Source: Tenacibaculum sp. M341
Lineage (GTDB): Bacteria; Bacteroidota; Bacteroidia; Flavobacteriales; Flavobacteriaceae
Direction: 5' to 3'
Assembly (NCBI RefSeq): GCF_004337695.1
Contig: NZ_SJXJ01000001.1
Span: 372,001-436,000, forward strand
Length of the DNA: 64,000 nt
Both the position numbers and the translations under genes were made by a program. Numbering within the stretch: the first letter of the stretch is position 1; each line of letters opens with the position of its first letter. The notes under the pieces are model-generated. The model was not told where the DNA came from and did no database searches. It was given only the letters and a program-made list of their open reading frames with translations. Shown one piece after another: positions 1 through 9,952 of the stretch.

Positions 1-1
1 A

Positions 2-1060
2 AGAGATTTTACCATAAATGCTTTAGCATTAAGCTTAAATAAAGAATCTTTTGGAAAGTTATTAGATCCTTTTGGCGGAATTCAAGATTTAAAAGACAAA
101 ATTATACGAACTCCATTAGATCCAGATATAACTTACTCTGATGATCCATTGCGTATGATGCGTGCAATACGTTTTGCTACACAACTTAATTTTACAATAG
201 AAGAAAACTCTTTAGAAGCAATTTCAAAGAATTTTAATAGAATAGATATCATCACTAAAGAAAGAATTGTTGATGAATTACATAAAATATTAGCTTCACC
301 AAAGCCTTCTATAGGTTTTTTATTATTAGAAAAGACAAAGTTATTATCTAAAATCATTCCTGAACTAATAGCGTTAAAAGGAGTAGAAGATGTAGAAGGT
401 CAAACTCATAAAGATAATTTTTATCATACATTAGAAGTGGTTGACAATATAGCCCAAAAAACAAGTGATGTTTGGTTAAGATGGGCCGCTTTGTTGCATG
501 ATATAGGAAAAGCACCTACGAAAAGATTTGACAAAAAAAATGGTTGGACATTCCATTCTCATGAATTTGTTGGATCTAAAATGGTGTATAAATTATTTAA
601 AAGGTTAAAGATGCCTTTGAATAATAAAATGAAATTTGTTCAGAAAATGGTACTATTGAGTTCAAGACCAATTGTATTAGCTACTGAAGTAACAGATTCG
701 GCTGTAAGACGTTTAATTTTTGATACAGGTGATGATATTGATAGTTTAATGACTTTGTGTGAAGCAGATATAACTACTAAAAATCCTAAGAAGTTTAAAC
801 GTTACCACAAAAACTTTGAATTAGTTCGTACTAAAATAAAAGAGGTAGAAGAAAGAGATAGAGTTCGTAATTTTCAACCACCTGTTACTGGTGAAGAAAT
901 AATGAAAGTATTTAATTTAAAACCATGTAGAGAAATTGGTCAGATTAAAGAAGCGATAAAAGAAGCTATTTTAGAAGGTGAAATTCCTAATAATTATGAA
1001 GCTTCTTATGAGTTTATGTTGACTAAAGGAAAAGAACTAGGACTTCAAATTCATTCATAA
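2..1060 (+). CDS. cca: CCA-adding tRNA nucleotidyltransferase with HD domain, 3' part
   Basis: The 5' end of this gene lies before the window; the reading frame is open from base 2. The first visible residues, [10 protein letters not shown], are the conserved segment just after the nucleotidyltransferase active site of CCA-adding enzymes. The tRNA-head-binding stretch [13 protein letters not shown] follows. The middle contains an HD phosphohydrolase motif, [13 protein letters not shown]. The family adds or repairs the 3' CCA of tRNAs in the cytoplasm, and the HD domain is associated with phosphatase or phosphodiesterase activity in related enzymes. About 350 residues are present of a usual 470-480. 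The first internal ATG at 149 is not the real start. Assignment is secure. Confidence 0.95.
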   Translation, partial: RDFTINALALSLNKESFGKLLDPFGGIQDLKDKIIRTPLDPDITYSDDPLRMMRAIRFATQLNFTIEENSLEAISKNFNRIDIITKERIVDELHKILASPKPSIGFLLLEKTKLLSKIIPELIALKGVEDVEGQTHKDNFYHTLEVVDNIAQKTSDVWLRWAALLHDIGKAPTKRFDKKNGWTFHSHEFVGSKMVYKLFKRLKMPLNNKMKFVQKMVLLSSRPIVLATEVTDSAVRRLIFDTGDDIDSLMTLCEADITTKNPKKFKRYHKNFELVRTKIKEVEERDRVRNFQPPVTGEEIMKVFNLKPCREIGQIKEAIKEAILEGEIPNNYEASYEFMLTKGKELGLQIHS

Positions 1061-1115
1061 GTTTACTATAAGAAATAACAGAGTGTGTTTAGCATACACT
1101 TTATAGAATAAAAAA

Positions 1116-1136
1116 GGTCGGAAAAAATTTCCGACC
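1116..1136. terminator. Hairpin terminator between cca and the GlcG-like gene
   Basis: The 21-base segment is an inverted repeat with a 9-bp stem (GGTCGGAAA/TTTCCGACC) and a 3-base A loop. It is flanked by A-rich sequence on the left and AT-rich sequence on the right. It lies between two convergent genes, so it can serve both. Confidence 0.65.
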
Positions 1137-1189
1137 AATTCTAATTATATTATTTATGAAGGGTTTTTTATAAATATATAATGTTATTA

Positions 1190-1588
1190 TTAAATAGCTA
1201 ATGCTCCTGCTTCAGCTACAGTGTGATCATTTTCTACAGTACTACCGCTCACTCCAATAGCACCAATAACTTCTCCAGCTTCGTTTTTAATAGGTACTCC
1301 ACCAGGGAATGTTATTAAACCGTTATTTGAATGCTCAATATTATATAAAGAACCACCTGGTTGAGATAATTCTCCAATAACGCCAGTATTCATATCAAAA
1401 TAACGAGCCGTTTTTGCTTTCTTAATAGAAATATCTAAAGAACCTAACCAAGCACCGTCCATACGAGCAAAAGCAACTAAATTTGCACCAGCATCAACTA
1501 CTGCTATGTTCATTTTAGTATCTATTTCAACAGATTTATTTTTTGCTACGCTAATAATTTTTTCTGCTTGTTCTAATGTGATGTTCAT
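1190..1588 (-). CDS. GlcG/HbpS-like heme-binding family protein
   Basis: This 132-residue protein is a complete member of the GlcG/HbpS (DUF336) family. The family hallmarks are the N-terminal [18 protein letters not shown] segment, the ITFPGGVPI loop and the C-terminal [15 protein letters not shown] stretch. Characterised relatives bind heme or sense oxidative state, or sit in small-molecule catabolic operons; the biochemical role is often unknown. No signal peptide is visible, so it is probably cytoplasmic. It stands alone between the cca terminator and a regulator gene on the same strand, 170 bases apart, so co-transcription with that regulator is possible but not shown. Confidence 0.85.
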   Translation of the reverse strand: MNITLEQAEKIISVAKNKSVEIDTKMNIAVVDAGANLVAFARMDGAWLGSLDISIKKAKTARYFDMNTGVIGELSQPGGSLYNIEHSNNGLITFPGGVPIKNEAGEVIGAIGVSGSTVENDHTVAEAGALAI

Positions 1589-1759
1589 TTTTGTAATTTT
1601 AAAGTTAAATAAAAAACAAAAATAAATCTCTCCTTATTGTTTCCGCTTACTAAAATAGTTCAAAAACTTATGAAAAACGACCATTAGTTAATATTAAATT
1701 AAATTAAGGTTATTTATAGATATATGTTAACGGAAAAACACTGTTTTTATTAAAATACT

Positions 1760-2599
1760 TTACAAGTTAATTTCACTTGGGTTAACACCAAATTTTTTCT
1801 TAAAAGCAATGCTAAAATTAGATAGATTATTGTATCCAAAATCAGAAAAAATTTCTGAAGGTTTTAAATTACCAGTCTTTAAAGTTTCTTTAGCTTTTAA
1901 TAGTCTTTTGTTTTTTAGCCATTTACCAGGAGATTCATTGTATTCATTTAAAAAGTGCCTTTTAAAAGTAGATAAGCTCATATTGCATAAAAAAGCAATC
2001 TCTTCTAGTTTTAAATTAGAGTGAATTTTACTTTCTACAATTTTTTTAAATGTTGAAGTCTCTTTTGTGATTAAAGATTGTAAATATATTTCAAAAGCAA
2101 TGCCATATTTACTAATAAGATAGAGTAGGAGTTCTTCAAGTTTTACAAGTAATAATCTATCAGTAAATTTTGATTTAGCTTTATCTATAGTGTTTAAAGA
2201 GTTGATGTAAGAAGTAATGTAAGCATCATTTTGTATGGTAAAATATGGAATTTCGGTTTTATTTAAGTGTTTACCAATGTTATGTTTCTTTAAAAAGTCT
2301 TCTAAAACTTTCTGAGAGAAAAATAATAGCTTACAATAGTAAATTGTTTCCGTATCTAATAATTCTGTCCAAAGCCAATTTCCTTTTTTTAAAACAAGAG
2401 ACTGATCTTTATTAACTATAACAGAAGCTTCAGCAAAATGCACCTGTTTGGTTCCAACTTGTAAAAAGCTAAACATATTCATTCCTAAATTGACTTTACT
2501 TTTTACAACATCACTTGTCATTTTAAAGTCGTAAACAAACAAATCAGGATTTTTATCTTGATTTTGAATATAAATTTCAGGAATATTTTCTATTGACAT
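1760..2599 (-). CDS. AraC family transcriptional regulator
   Basis: The C-terminal ~95 residues form a double helix-turn-helix of the AraC/XylS type (LEEIAFLCNMSLSTFKRHF, then the second helix pair around FGYNNLSNFSIAFKKKFG). The N-terminal ~170 residues are an unclassified sensor half. A longer reading with a start at 2656 would add 19 hydrophobic residues, but that start lies inside the folD terminator hairpin. The ATG at 2599 (MSIENIPEIY) is therefore the better choice. The gene is 160 bases upstream of the GlcG-like gene on the same strand, which may be its target. The ligand is unknown. Confidence 0.85.
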   Translation of the reverse strand: MSIENIPEIYIQNQDKNPDLFVYDFKMTSDVVKSKVNLGMNMFSFLQVGTKQVHFAEASVIVNKDQSLVLKKGNWLWTELLDTETIYYCKLLFFSQKVLEDFLKKHNIGKHLNKTEIPYFTIQNDAYITSYINSLNTIDKAKSKFTDRLLLVKLEELLLYLISKYGIAFEIYLQSLITKETSTFKKIVESKIHSNLKLEEIAFLCNMSLSTFKRHFLNEYNESPGKWLKNKRLLKAKETLKTGNLKPSEIFSDFGYNNLSNFSIAFKKKFGVNPSEINL

Positions 2600-2632
2600 A
2601 CGAAATCTTGTGAGGTAATAAAGATAAAGTAA

Positions 2633-2663
2633 AAAAGGACTGAATTTTAAATTCAATCCTTTT
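2633..2663 (-). terminator. folD terminator
   Basis: An inverted repeat of about 15 bp (AAAAGGACTGAATTT against AAATTCAATCCTTTT, one mismatch) lies immediately downstream of folD on the minus strand and ends in a T run when read in that direction. It overlaps the longest possible reading frame of the AraC gene, which supports the shorter AraC start. Confidence 0.65.
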
Positions 2664-2687
2664 GAGTATCATTAAGAATCAATAAAA

Positions 2688-3566
2688 TTATTTATTTCTT
2701 CTTTTGTTTGCTAATAATGTGTTTTTTAATAACATTGCTATTGTCATTGGACCAACACCACCAGGTACAGGAGTAATATGAGAAGATTTAGCTGCTACTT
2801 CTTCAAAAGCAACATCACCAACTAATCTAAAACCACTCTTTTTTGAAGCATCTGCTACACGAGTAATACCAACATCAATTACTACTACACCTTCTTTAAC
2901 CATATCTGCTTTTAAAAACTCAGGAATACCAATTGCTGCAACTACAATATCTGCTTTTTTAGTAATTTCTTCTAAGTTTTGAGTTCTACTATGTGTTAAG
3001 GTTACAGTAGCATTTCCTACTTTTCTTTTTTGAGACATTAAAATACTCATAGGACTTCCTACAATATGGCTTCTACCAATAACCACTACATTTTTACCAG
3101 ATGTTTCAACATTATATCTCTCTAATAACTCTAAAATACCAAACGGAGTTGCCGAAATGAATGTAGGTAAGTTTAACGCCATTTTTCCAACATTTTCAGG
3201 ATGAAATCCATCAACATCTTTTTCAGGATCAACTGCCATTAAAACTTTTTGTTCATCAATATGTTTAGGTAAAGGTAATTGAACGATAAAACCATCAATG
3301 TCATTATCAACATTTAAAATTTCAATTTCATTCAATAATTCTTCCTCAGTAGTTTCTTCAGATAATTGAATCAAAGTAGATTCAAAACCTACACGCTCAC
3401 ATGCTTTTACTTTTGCATTTACGTATGTTAAACTAGCACCATCATTACCAACTATAATAGCTGCTAAATGAGGTGTTTTTTTCTCATTTCTTTTTAATTC
3501 ACCAACTTCTAAAGCTATTTCTTCTTTAATGTCTGCTGATGTTTTTTTTCCGTCTAATAAAATCAT
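2688..3566 (-). CDS. folD: Bifunctional methylenetetrahydrofolate dehydrogenase/cyclohydrolase
   Basis: The protein (292 residues) matches FolD along its whole length. Visible signatures are [16 protein letters not shown] with the catalytic Tyr/Lys pair, [14 protein letters not shown], the substrate segment [11 protein letters not shown], the Rossmann motif [14 protein letters not shown], and the C-terminal [11 protein letters not shown]. It converts 5,10-methylene-THF to 10-formyl-THF in one-carbon metabolism and is cytoplasmic. It lies downstream of ffh on the same strand with a hairpin in between. Length and motifs are normal. Confidence 0.97.
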   Translation of the reverse strand: MILLDGKKTSADIKEEIALEVGELKRNEKKTPHLAAIIVGNDGASLTYVNAKVKACERVGFESTLIQLSEETTEEELLNEIEILNVDNDIDGFIVQLPLPKHIDEQKVLMAVDPEKDVDGFHPENVGKMALNLPTFISATPFGILELLERYNVETSGKNVVVIGRSHIVGSPMSILMSQKRKVGNATVTLTHSRTQNLEEITKKADIVVAAIGIPEFLKADMVKEGVVVIDVGITRVADASKKSGFRLVGDVAFEEVAAKSSHITPVPGGVGPMTIAMLLKNTLLANKRRNK

Positions 3567-3615
3567 TGTTGTTGTGTTGTGTGTTGTTGTTTATACTGGT
3601 TTTACAACCAAAAAA

Positions 3616-3641
3616 GGTGGCTTCGAAATTTCTAAACCACC
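3616..3641 (-). terminator. Probable hairpin after ffh
   Basis: The stretch from GGTGG (3616-3620) to CCACC (3637-3641) can fold into an interrupted hairpin with a GAAATTTC core, followed on the minus strand by a T-rich run. It lies just downstream of ffh and upstream of folD. Support is moderate because the stem has several bulges. Confidence 0.4.
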
Positions 3642-3667
3642 AATATTATCTTGTTTCTAATAAATTA

Positions 3668-4996
3668 TTAACGCATTCCTCTCATCATTTGCATCATGCG
3701 TTTTCCGCCACCACCTTGCATCATTTTCATCATCTTGCTCATTTGATCAAACTGCTTCATTAATTGGTTCACTTCTTGAACAGAAGTTCCAGAACCTTTA
3801 GCAATTCTCTTCTTTCTACTTGCGTTGATAATAGATGGTTTAGTTCTTTCAGAAGGAGTCATTGAGTGAATAATAGCCTCAATTCCTTTAAAAGCATCAT
3901 CATCAATATCAATATCTTTTAAGGCTTTACCAGCACCAGGAATCATTCCAACTAAATCCTTCATGCTACCCATTTTCTTAATTTGTTGAATTTGGCTTAA
4001 GAAATCGTCAAAACCAAACTGGTTCTTAGCAATTTTCTTTTGAAGTTTTCTAGCCTCAGCCTCATCATATTGTTCTTGAGCACGTTCTACTAAAGATACA
4101 ACGTCTCCCATTCCCAAAATACGATCAGCCATACGATCTGGGTGAAAAACGTCAATAGCGTCCATTTTTTCACCTGTACCAATAAATTTAATTGGCTTAT
4201 CTACAACAGATTTGATAGATAATGCAGCACCACCTCTTGTATCACCATCTAACTTTGTTAAAACAACTCCGTCAAAATTTAAAAGATCATTAAAAGCTTT
4301 TGCTGTATTTACAGCATCTTGCCCTGTCATAGAATCTACAACAAATAATGTTTCTTGTGGTTTAATAGCTTTGTGAATGTTAGAAATCTCAGTCATCATT
4401 TCTTCATCAACAGCTAAACGACCAGCCGTATCAATAATAACTACATTCTTACCATTGGCTTTTGCATGTTTGATAGCGTTTGTTGAAATTTCAACAGGAT
4501 TTTTATTTCCTTCTTCAGCATATACTTCAACACCAATTTGTTCTCCAACAACTTGTAACTGATTAATAGCGGCAGGACGATATACATCACAACCTACTAA
4601 TAATACTTGTTTTGTTTTTTTGTTTTTTAAGTAGTTGGCCAATTTACCAGAAAAAGTAGTTTTACCCGATCCTTGTAAACCAGACATTAAAATAACAGTT
4701 GGAGAACCACCAAGGTTTATACCAACAGTATCACCACCCATTAAATCGGTTAATTCATCTTTTACGATTTTAACCATTAATTGCCCAGGATTTAACGTAG
4801 TAAGTACGTCTTGTCCCATCGCTTTTTCTCTTACTGTGTTGGTAAATTGCTTTGCTATTTTAAAGTTAACATCGGCGTCTAATAAAGCTCTACGAACTTC
4901 TTTCAACGTTTCAGCTACGTTAACTTCATTTATCTTACCATGACCTTTCAGCGTATGTAACGCCTTATCTAATTTTTCACTTAAATTATTAAACAT
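3668..4996 (-). CDS. ffh: Signal recognition particle GTPase Ffh (SRP54)
   Basis: The 442-residue protein has the N-terminal four-helix bundle, then the G domain with GLQGSGKTTFSGKLANYLK (P-loop), the DTAGR motif and the TKLDGDTRGG motif, and a C-terminal methionine-rich M domain ending MKMMQGGGGKRMMQMMRGMR. Ffh binds 4.5S RNA and signal peptides of nascent inner-membrane proteins and delivers ribosomes to FtsY. Length is typical. The start at 4996 fits MFNNLSEKLDKALHTLKG, the normal N-terminus of the family. Confidence 0.97.
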   Translation of the reverse strand: MFNNLSEKLDKALHTLKGHGKINEVNVAETLKEVRRALLDADVNFKIAKQFTNTVREKAMGQDVLTTLNPGQLMVKIVKDELTDLMGGDTVGINLGGSPTVILMSGLQGSGKTTFSGKLANYLKNKKTKQVLLVGCDVYRPAAINQLQVVGEQIGVEVYAEEGNKNPVEISTNAIKHAKANGKNVVIIDTAGRLAVDEEMMTEISNIHKAIKPQETLFVVDSMTGQDAVNTAKAFNDLLNFDGVVLTKLDGDTRGGAALSIKSVVDKPIKFIGTGEKMDAIDVFHPDRMADRILGMGDVVSLVERAQEQYDEAEARKLQKKIAKNQFGFDDFLSQIQQIKKMGSMKDLVGMIPGAGKALKDIDIDDDAFKGIEAIIHSMTPSERTKPSIINASRKKRIAKGSGTSVQEVNQLMKQFDQMSKMMKMMQGGGGKRMMQMMRGMR

Positions 4997-5038
4997 TGAT
5001 GTCTGCTACATTTTTGAGGCACAAATATAGCATTTTCG

Positions 5039-5563
5039 TTAGTAGTTTTCAATTAAATCTTTTGTATGGTGTTCTGTATGGTGTGCAGTCCACATAATTA
5101 TCTCTCTAACGGGCATTTTTCCCATTAGTGGATGCGGTAAAATAATGTTGTCTAAATCTTTATCAGACCACTTGTTTGTTTTTTTCTGAAGCTTTTTTTG
5201 TTGTTTTAAAAGTGTTGCTAATAATTGATCTCGCTGTTTTAAAGGAGGGACTTTTAATTTTGAGTTAAAAGCTTTTGCTTTTTCTTGATTTTTAGCAAGT
5301 TTTTCATCGTATCGTTCAACAATATGATTATAAGTTCTTACAGATCTATTTGCTTTACCAAACTTATATTTTAATATAAATTTAGGCAAGCTCATAGCAT
5401 AATTTACTTGTTTTATTGAGTTAACTAAATGAGCAATGTGCTGACCAGCGGTCCATTTTCCTTCTGGATGAGATAACCATTTCTCTGTTGGTTGTTCAGC
5501 TATCCAATTGAATAACATTTGATGCTTTTCTTCTAATATCTCGTTGATTTGTTGTTTATCCAT
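5039..5563 (-). CDS. DinB-like metal-dependent hydrolase family protein
   Basis: The protein is an all-helical DinB-superfamily member. It has a first histidine in TAGQHIAHLV and a C-terminal HHTEHH cluster, which together would form the three-histidine metal site of the fold. The longest frame starts at 5629, but the ATG at 5563 (MDKQQINEIL) gives the usual N-terminus and a length of 174 residues; the extra 22 residues look like unrelated sequence. Family members include thiol-dependent transferases and damage-inducible proteins of unknown activity, so no substrate is proposed. Confidence 0.8.
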   Translation of the reverse strand: MDKQQINEILEEKHQMLFNWIAEQPTEKWLSHPEGKWTAGQHIAHLVNSIKQVNYAMSLPKFILKYKFGKANRSVRTYNHIVERYDEKLAKNQEKAKAFNSKLKVPPLKQRDQLLATLLKQQKKLQKKTNKWSDKDLDNIILPHPLMGKMPVREIIMWTAHHTEHHTKDLIENY

Positions 5564-5703
5564 TTGTAAATATTGAATGCTAAATTTAAGAAACAAATTG
5601 TTTATGTAGTTGCTTATACTTTTAAGCAAGGAACTTTAAGCTTAAAAAGATATTTTTCAATACTCAGTACTTAATTCTTGATACTTAGTTTCCACTAATA
5701 AAA

Positions 5704-6306
5704 CTAATAAGCTTTTCTGTTTCGTATTCCAAAAACAAACCCGAAAATACTAATAGCTGCAAAACTTAAAAGTAAAATATAAGCAGCATTATCATTAGCA
5801 ATTAATGCAGCAATAAAATAACAAGATAAGTAGGTTAAACCGATAATACTCCAAACTTTATGATCTTCTAATCTTTTTATATTAGAAACAGTTGGTTTGA
5901 GATTTATTAACACTTTTAAAGTGTTCCAATCCCATAGAAGTAATAATATATTAGCCAATAACATTAAAGCTGTAACAACGTAGGTGTATCTAAAATCGTA
6001 GGATATGGTAATTACAAAAATATTAGCCATAATAGGAAAAAACATAACAGCTCCTAATTTGGCATAACGTTGAGTTATTAATAGTAGCCCTGCAATTAAT
6101 TGACCTAAACCTAAAAATTTCCAATAAATCCCAGACTCATATAAGGTTTCAAAAAAATGCCAAGCACTATCAATAGGATTTTCAGCACCACTTTCAGTGG
6201 TAAATCTGTTTCCTTTTATTTTTTTAATGCTATTGAATACAAAAGCAAAGCCCATTAAATATCTTAAGAAAATAATGAACAATTGAGGAATTAATTTATC
6301 CTTCAT
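5704..6306 (-). CDS. DoxX-like integral membrane protein
   Basis: The 200-residue protein has four or more membrane segments (around residues 7-24, 63-80, 87-105 and 112-128, with two further hydrophobic stretches near 150-195). It shows the DoxX-like pattern FLRYLMGFAFVFNSIKKI at the N-terminus and FLGLGQLIAGLLLI in the second helix. The family is found in inner membranes, and some members act with oxidoreductases; no specific role can be read here. It stands alone between the DinB-like and acetyltransferase genes on the minus strand. Confidence 0.7.
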   Translation of the reverse strand: MKDKLIPQLFIIFLRYLMGFAFVFNSIKKIKGNRFTTESGAENPIDSAWHFFETLYESGIYWKFLGLGQLIAGLLLITQRYAKLGAVMFFPIMANIFVITISYDFRYTYVVTALMLLANILLLLWDWNTLKVLINLKPTVSNIKRLEDHKVWSIIGLTYLSCYFIAALIANDNAAYILLLSFAAISIFGFVFGIRNRKAY

Positions 6307-6421
6307 CTTTGAATTTTAAAACTTGGTTACTAAAATCAGAGACGATTATGAGTGTTTTTTGTTACTGTAAAATTGAATTATAAATTTCACATTATTAACA
6401 AAAACATTTTTCTATTTAATA

Positions 6422-6961
6422 TTATGAATTTGATGTATTATACAACACACATTTTTCAAGTGTAGGATACTCTGTAAGATATGGATGATTAAAATCTTTT
6501 ACTTTTTGCATTCCTATTTTTTCCATTACTGCAATAGAAGGTGTATTAATAACAGGAGCAACCGAAACAATTTCTTTAAGTTTTAAATGATCAAATCCGT
6601 ATGTTAAACAAGCTTTAGCACCTTCGGTTGCAAAACCTTTTCCCCAGAATTTAGGCAATAAACGCCAACCAATATCAATAGACGGATTAAAATCTGCTTC
6701 ATAGGTTTGTTCATTTAAACCGATAAAACCGATAAATTCTTTTGTAGTAATCAATTCAACAGCAAAATAACAAAAGTTAAGTTTTTGAAGTTGGTTTTGC
6801 ATTCTAGTAATAAAATCCTCACACTGTTGTTTAGATTGTTTTGTGGGAAAATATTGCATTACTTCTTCATTTGTATTCATTTCAAATAAAAGTGAAAGAT
6901 CAGTGTTTTTCCAATCTCTAAAACCGAGACGCTCAGAAGTAAAAATATAGTTGTTATCCAT
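6422..6961 (-). CDS. GNAT family N-acetyltransferase (RimJ/RimL-like)
   Basis: This 179-residue protein is a single GNAT domain of the RimJ/RimL sub-type. It begins with the typical ERLGFRDWKNTDLSLLFEMN. The acetyl-CoA loop region is LPKFWGKGFATEGAKACLTYGF, and the conserved NTPSIAVMEKIGMQKV follows. Members acetylate protein N-termini, antibiotics or small molecules; the acceptor is unknown. Start and length are normal. Confidence 0.88.
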   Translation of the reverse strand: MDNNYIFTSERLGFRDWKNTDLSLLFEMNTNEEVMQYFPTKQSKQQCEDFITRMQNQLQKLNFCYFAVELITTKEFIGFIGLNEQTYEADFNPSIDIGWRLLPKFWGKGFATEGAKACLTYGFDHLKLKEIVSVAPVINTPSIAVMEKIGMQKVKDFNHPYLTEYPTLEKCVLYNTSNS

Positions 6962-6998
6962 GTTTGATTGCTATAGCGCTGCAAAATTAAAAAGAAAA

Positions 6999-7024
6999 AG
7001 CAGTTCAATAACTATTGAACTGCT
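6999..7024 (-). terminator. Terminator of the phytase-like/GDPD gene
   Basis: A perfect 12-bp stem (AGCAGTTCAATA paired with TATTGAACTGCT) with a 2-base spacer lies 46 bases downstream of the large secreted protein gene. On the minus strand it is followed by a T-rich stretch (complement of aaagaaaaa). Confidence 0.7.
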
Positions 7025-7069
7025 CAAATAAATTGAATACTAAAGTTTGTAAAATACTTTAGAGTTGAA

Positions 7070-9952
7070 TTATTTTTTTACTATTTTTTTCTTGATTAAC
7101 TCGCCATTAACATTGATGATTGCAATGTAAATACCAGTATTGATTTCTTTTCCAAGATCATTCTTTCCGTTCCAAGTATAGTTAAAACCGTTGTTGTTTT
7201 CATTTGAATCAACCAATTTAGTAACTAATTTTCCTGAGATATCATATATGTCTATAGACACTGTGTTTTTTGAAAAAGTGTCATTAGAAAAAGTAATTTT
7301 ATCACTAAAAGTGTTAGGATACACATTCACTTCTTCTTGTTTCTTCTTGTAGTTATTTAAAGTATCTTTTTTCCATTTTCTACCTAATGGTTGATCTAAC
7401 CAAACTAAAATAAATTCATTATCGTCTGGTAATTGTTTTCCTACATGTCTTCCAACGCTAAAAGGGTAGTTGTTATCATTTAAAACTCCTATTAAAAACG
7501 GATTTAAAACAACAACGCTTTCAATAGTTACAAAAGGAAAAGCAAAATTATTACCAATACCTACATCGCCGTTTAAACCTGTAGAAATTCTAAAAGGGTC
7601 ATTAATATCTAATAAATCAAGATTTAAACGTTTCTTAACTTTAGTTTTGTTTGGTGATAATTCAACTTCGTAAATAGCTTTAAATCCGTTTAAATCTCCT
7701 TGAGAATTATCTCTTTCTATAATTAAACCACGTTTTTTACTAAACATGATAAAATCTCCAATAGCTGCAGCTTTTTCATTCAACGGATATTGAAATTGCT
7801 TACCTGTATACGATTTTGTTTTAAGATCAAACTCATGAATTAAAAGGTTGTTGTTTTCTGAGTTTGTCAAAGGTTTTTCAAGTAGAGGAAGTAATTTTTT
7901 ACCATTACTGCTTAATGCCATTCCTTCAAAACCACCACTAGATGGTACTTTAAATTGAGAAGTAAGTTTTGTTTGACGATATGGCCAATACAATCCGGCT
8001 AACCAAGGTGTGTTTTCGCCATTCTGATCTTGTAAGTTAGTTCCGTCACCAGCACTACCAACTTTAGGGAAATCACCAAATAAACATACAGTTCTAATTG
8101 CAGGATATAGTTTTTGAGTTAATAAAAGAGTTCTAAAATCAAAACTTTGAATATCAGCCCTATCTTGTAAATTATTAGCAACAATAACATCAGCAACAGC
8201 CTTTGTAAACGTTTCAGGATTTACAGTTCTTTCTGCAAAAATATCGCCACGATCATCAACATCAGTTCTTGGATTAATCTTGGTTTCAATATTAAAACGA
8301 ACTTTAGCTGCATTTTTCCATCTTTTAGTAGCATCAGCATGATTTTTACCAGCACCATTTTTATAATATGCTACATAAAAAGCAACAAAATCAAAAAGTT
8401 GTTGAAGTGAAGGCATAATATATGGACTGATAAATCCTTTTTCATTAGCAAAAGCTACCGAAACAGGAGACAAAGCTAAATCGTTTGTTTGTACTGGTCG
8501 TCCATCAAGAATTTTATCAGCAATAAATGTGTTTTGAATTTCTTGCAATGTTAAATCCTTCACCAATACTTCATCATTAAATTCGTAAGCAGTACCATCT
8601 AATTTACGTGTTTTAGCAGCCTCAATATGTGGATCGTGATCTAAAACAGGTACACCATCTAAGGTTATACCAGTATCAGTTTCTAAAGTTGGCATTAAAT
8701 AATCTAATGCAGCCTCCATTGATGGTATTGTGTTTTCTGGACGAAGATTTCTTGCACCTCTATGACCTTGAGCATCAAATTTAGTAACATCAATTAAACC
8801 ATTAGCGTCTAAATAATCAGGAGTACCATTGTTATCTCCGTCAAAATTTTCAACCGCTGTTAATAAAAGGTCAGGACGATCAGAAATAATTCCCTGTACA
8901 CCCAATTCTAAAAGTAAATTCATGTTTTCAGAATCATTCACTGTATACACAACTACGTCATGTCCAGCTTTGTTTAATGAAGTAACATTGAATAACTCAC
9001 TTGAAGCATTTTTTAAACTTTCAGGAGCATTGTTTCTACTTCCAACAGTTGTATTAGCATTGTTATCATCTAACATTACAAACCAAGGAGACATTACAGG
9101 TGCCTTACTTCCGTTTGCTTTCGCATGTGCGCGCATTGCATTCATTACGCGTAAAGCACTAATTTCTTCGTTATACGGATTTTGAGGAGCTCTAAGTTCT
9201 TTACCAGGTTCACTAAAATCAGGCAAAGCATAAGGAGCATCTAAAAGCACACCATATTTATTAAAATGAAGTAAAAATGGACCAAATTCATCACCAATCC
9301 AATAATCACCATTTTTAGTACGCTGAATCGATTCAATATCAAAGTCGGCACCAGTTAATACTCTATCATCAGTAAAATGGTTTACAATAGCAAAAGGGAT
9401 TAAGTGATTTGGATCTTTAAGTTCTATAAAATCTAAAACTTTAATATCTCCTTTCTTTTTACCAAAGCTAAAAACACTTTTAAATCTTGGTTTTATAGTG
9501 TATAAACGTAAATTATAATCAGCAGAGTTTTCAATACTACCAAAACCATTATCAGATAAAGCGGTAAATGTTCCGTTGTAGTTATTTAATACAGAAGAAA
9601 AACCTTGTATTGGTTGTTTATTGATAAACGGAATAGTTTGCTCATTAATAGAAGTTGCACCAATATATTGACCAGATGTAGGACCTTCAGCAAAACTAGC
9701 TGCTGGAAGAATAGCACGAGAAACTAAAATGTCTTTAGCCAAAAAAGAGGATTTTTTGGCTGCTTTAGAATACTTTTTAGGATTGTGTTCTGCATCTTTT
9801 TTAATTTCAAAAGAAAAACCTTTTGTTTCTTTTGAGTTGTTGTTTTGTATTTCTTGTGCCATACAAAAACTACTGAAAGTAGCACTCATTGCTAATGTTA
9901 ACGTAGTAACAATGAATTTTTTAGTTGGGATAATTTTTTGATTAAGTTTCAT
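7070..9952 (-). CDS. Secreted phytase-like esterase/glycerophosphodiesterase-like protein with type IX secretion tail
   Basis: The 960-residue protein begins with a signal peptide (about residues 1-32, cleaved near FCMAQ). The region ~90-245 is of the 'esterase-like activity of phytase' type (TALSDNGFGSIENSADYNL and GDYWIGDEFGPFLLHF). It is followed by a segment like the C-terminal half of a GDPD domain (VVVYTVNDSENMN and GVQGIISDRPDLL). Then comes an N-terminal GDPD segment (QGHRGARNLRPENTIPSMEA with the catalytic His-Arg), and finally the second half of the phytase-like domain (~665-865). Residues ~870-960 are a type IX sorting domain (VNVYPNTFSDKITF ... GIYIAIINVNGELIKKKIVKK). It probably acts at the cell surface on organic phosphate. 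The order of the GDPD pieces is odd. Confidence 0.85.
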   Translation of the reverse strand: MKLNQKIIPTKKFIVTTLTLAMSATFSSFCMAQEIQNNNSKETKGFSFEIKKDAEHNPKKYSKAAKKSSFLAKDILVSRAILPAASFAEGPTSGQYIGATSINEQTIPFINKQPIQGFSSVLNNYNGTFTALSDNGFGSIENSADYNLRLYTIKPRFKSVFSFGKKKGDIKVLDFIELKDPNHLIPFAIVNHFTDDRVLTGADFDIESIQRTKNGDYWIGDEFGPFLLHFNKYGVLLDAPYALPDFSEPGKELRAPQNPYNEEISALRVMNAMRAHAKANGSKAPVMSPWFVMLDDNNANTTVGSRNNAPESLKNASSELFNVTSLNKAGHDVVVYTVNDSENMNLLLELGVQGIISDRPDLLLTAVENFDGDNNGTPDYLDANGLIDVTKFDAQGHRGARNLRPENTIPSMEAALDYLMPTLETDTGITLDGVPVLDHDPHIEAAKTRKLDGTAYEFNDEVLVKDLTLQEIQNTFIADKILDGRPVQTNDLALSPVSVAFANEKGFISPYIMPSLQQLFDFVAFYVAYYKNGAGKNHADATKRWKNAAKVRFNIETKINPRTDVDDRGDIFAERTVNPETFTKAVADVIVANNLQDRADIQSFDFRTLLLTQKLYPAIRTVCLFGDFPKVGSAGDGTNLQDQNGENTPWLAGLYWPYRQTKLTSQFKVPSSGGFEGMALSSNGKKLLPLLEKPLTNSENNNLLIHEFDLKTKSYTGKQFQYPLNEKAAAIGDFIMFSKKRGLIIERDNSQGDLNGFKAIYEVELSPNKTKVKKRLNLDLLDINDPFRISTGLNGDVGIGNNFAFPFVTIESVVVLNPFLIGVLNDNNYPFSVGRHVGKQLPDDNEFILVWLDQPLGRKWKKDTLNNYKKKQEEVNVYPNTFSDKITFSNDTFSKNTVSIDIYDISGKLVTKLVDSNENNNGFNYTWNGKNDLGKEINTGIYIAIINVNGELIKKKIVKK

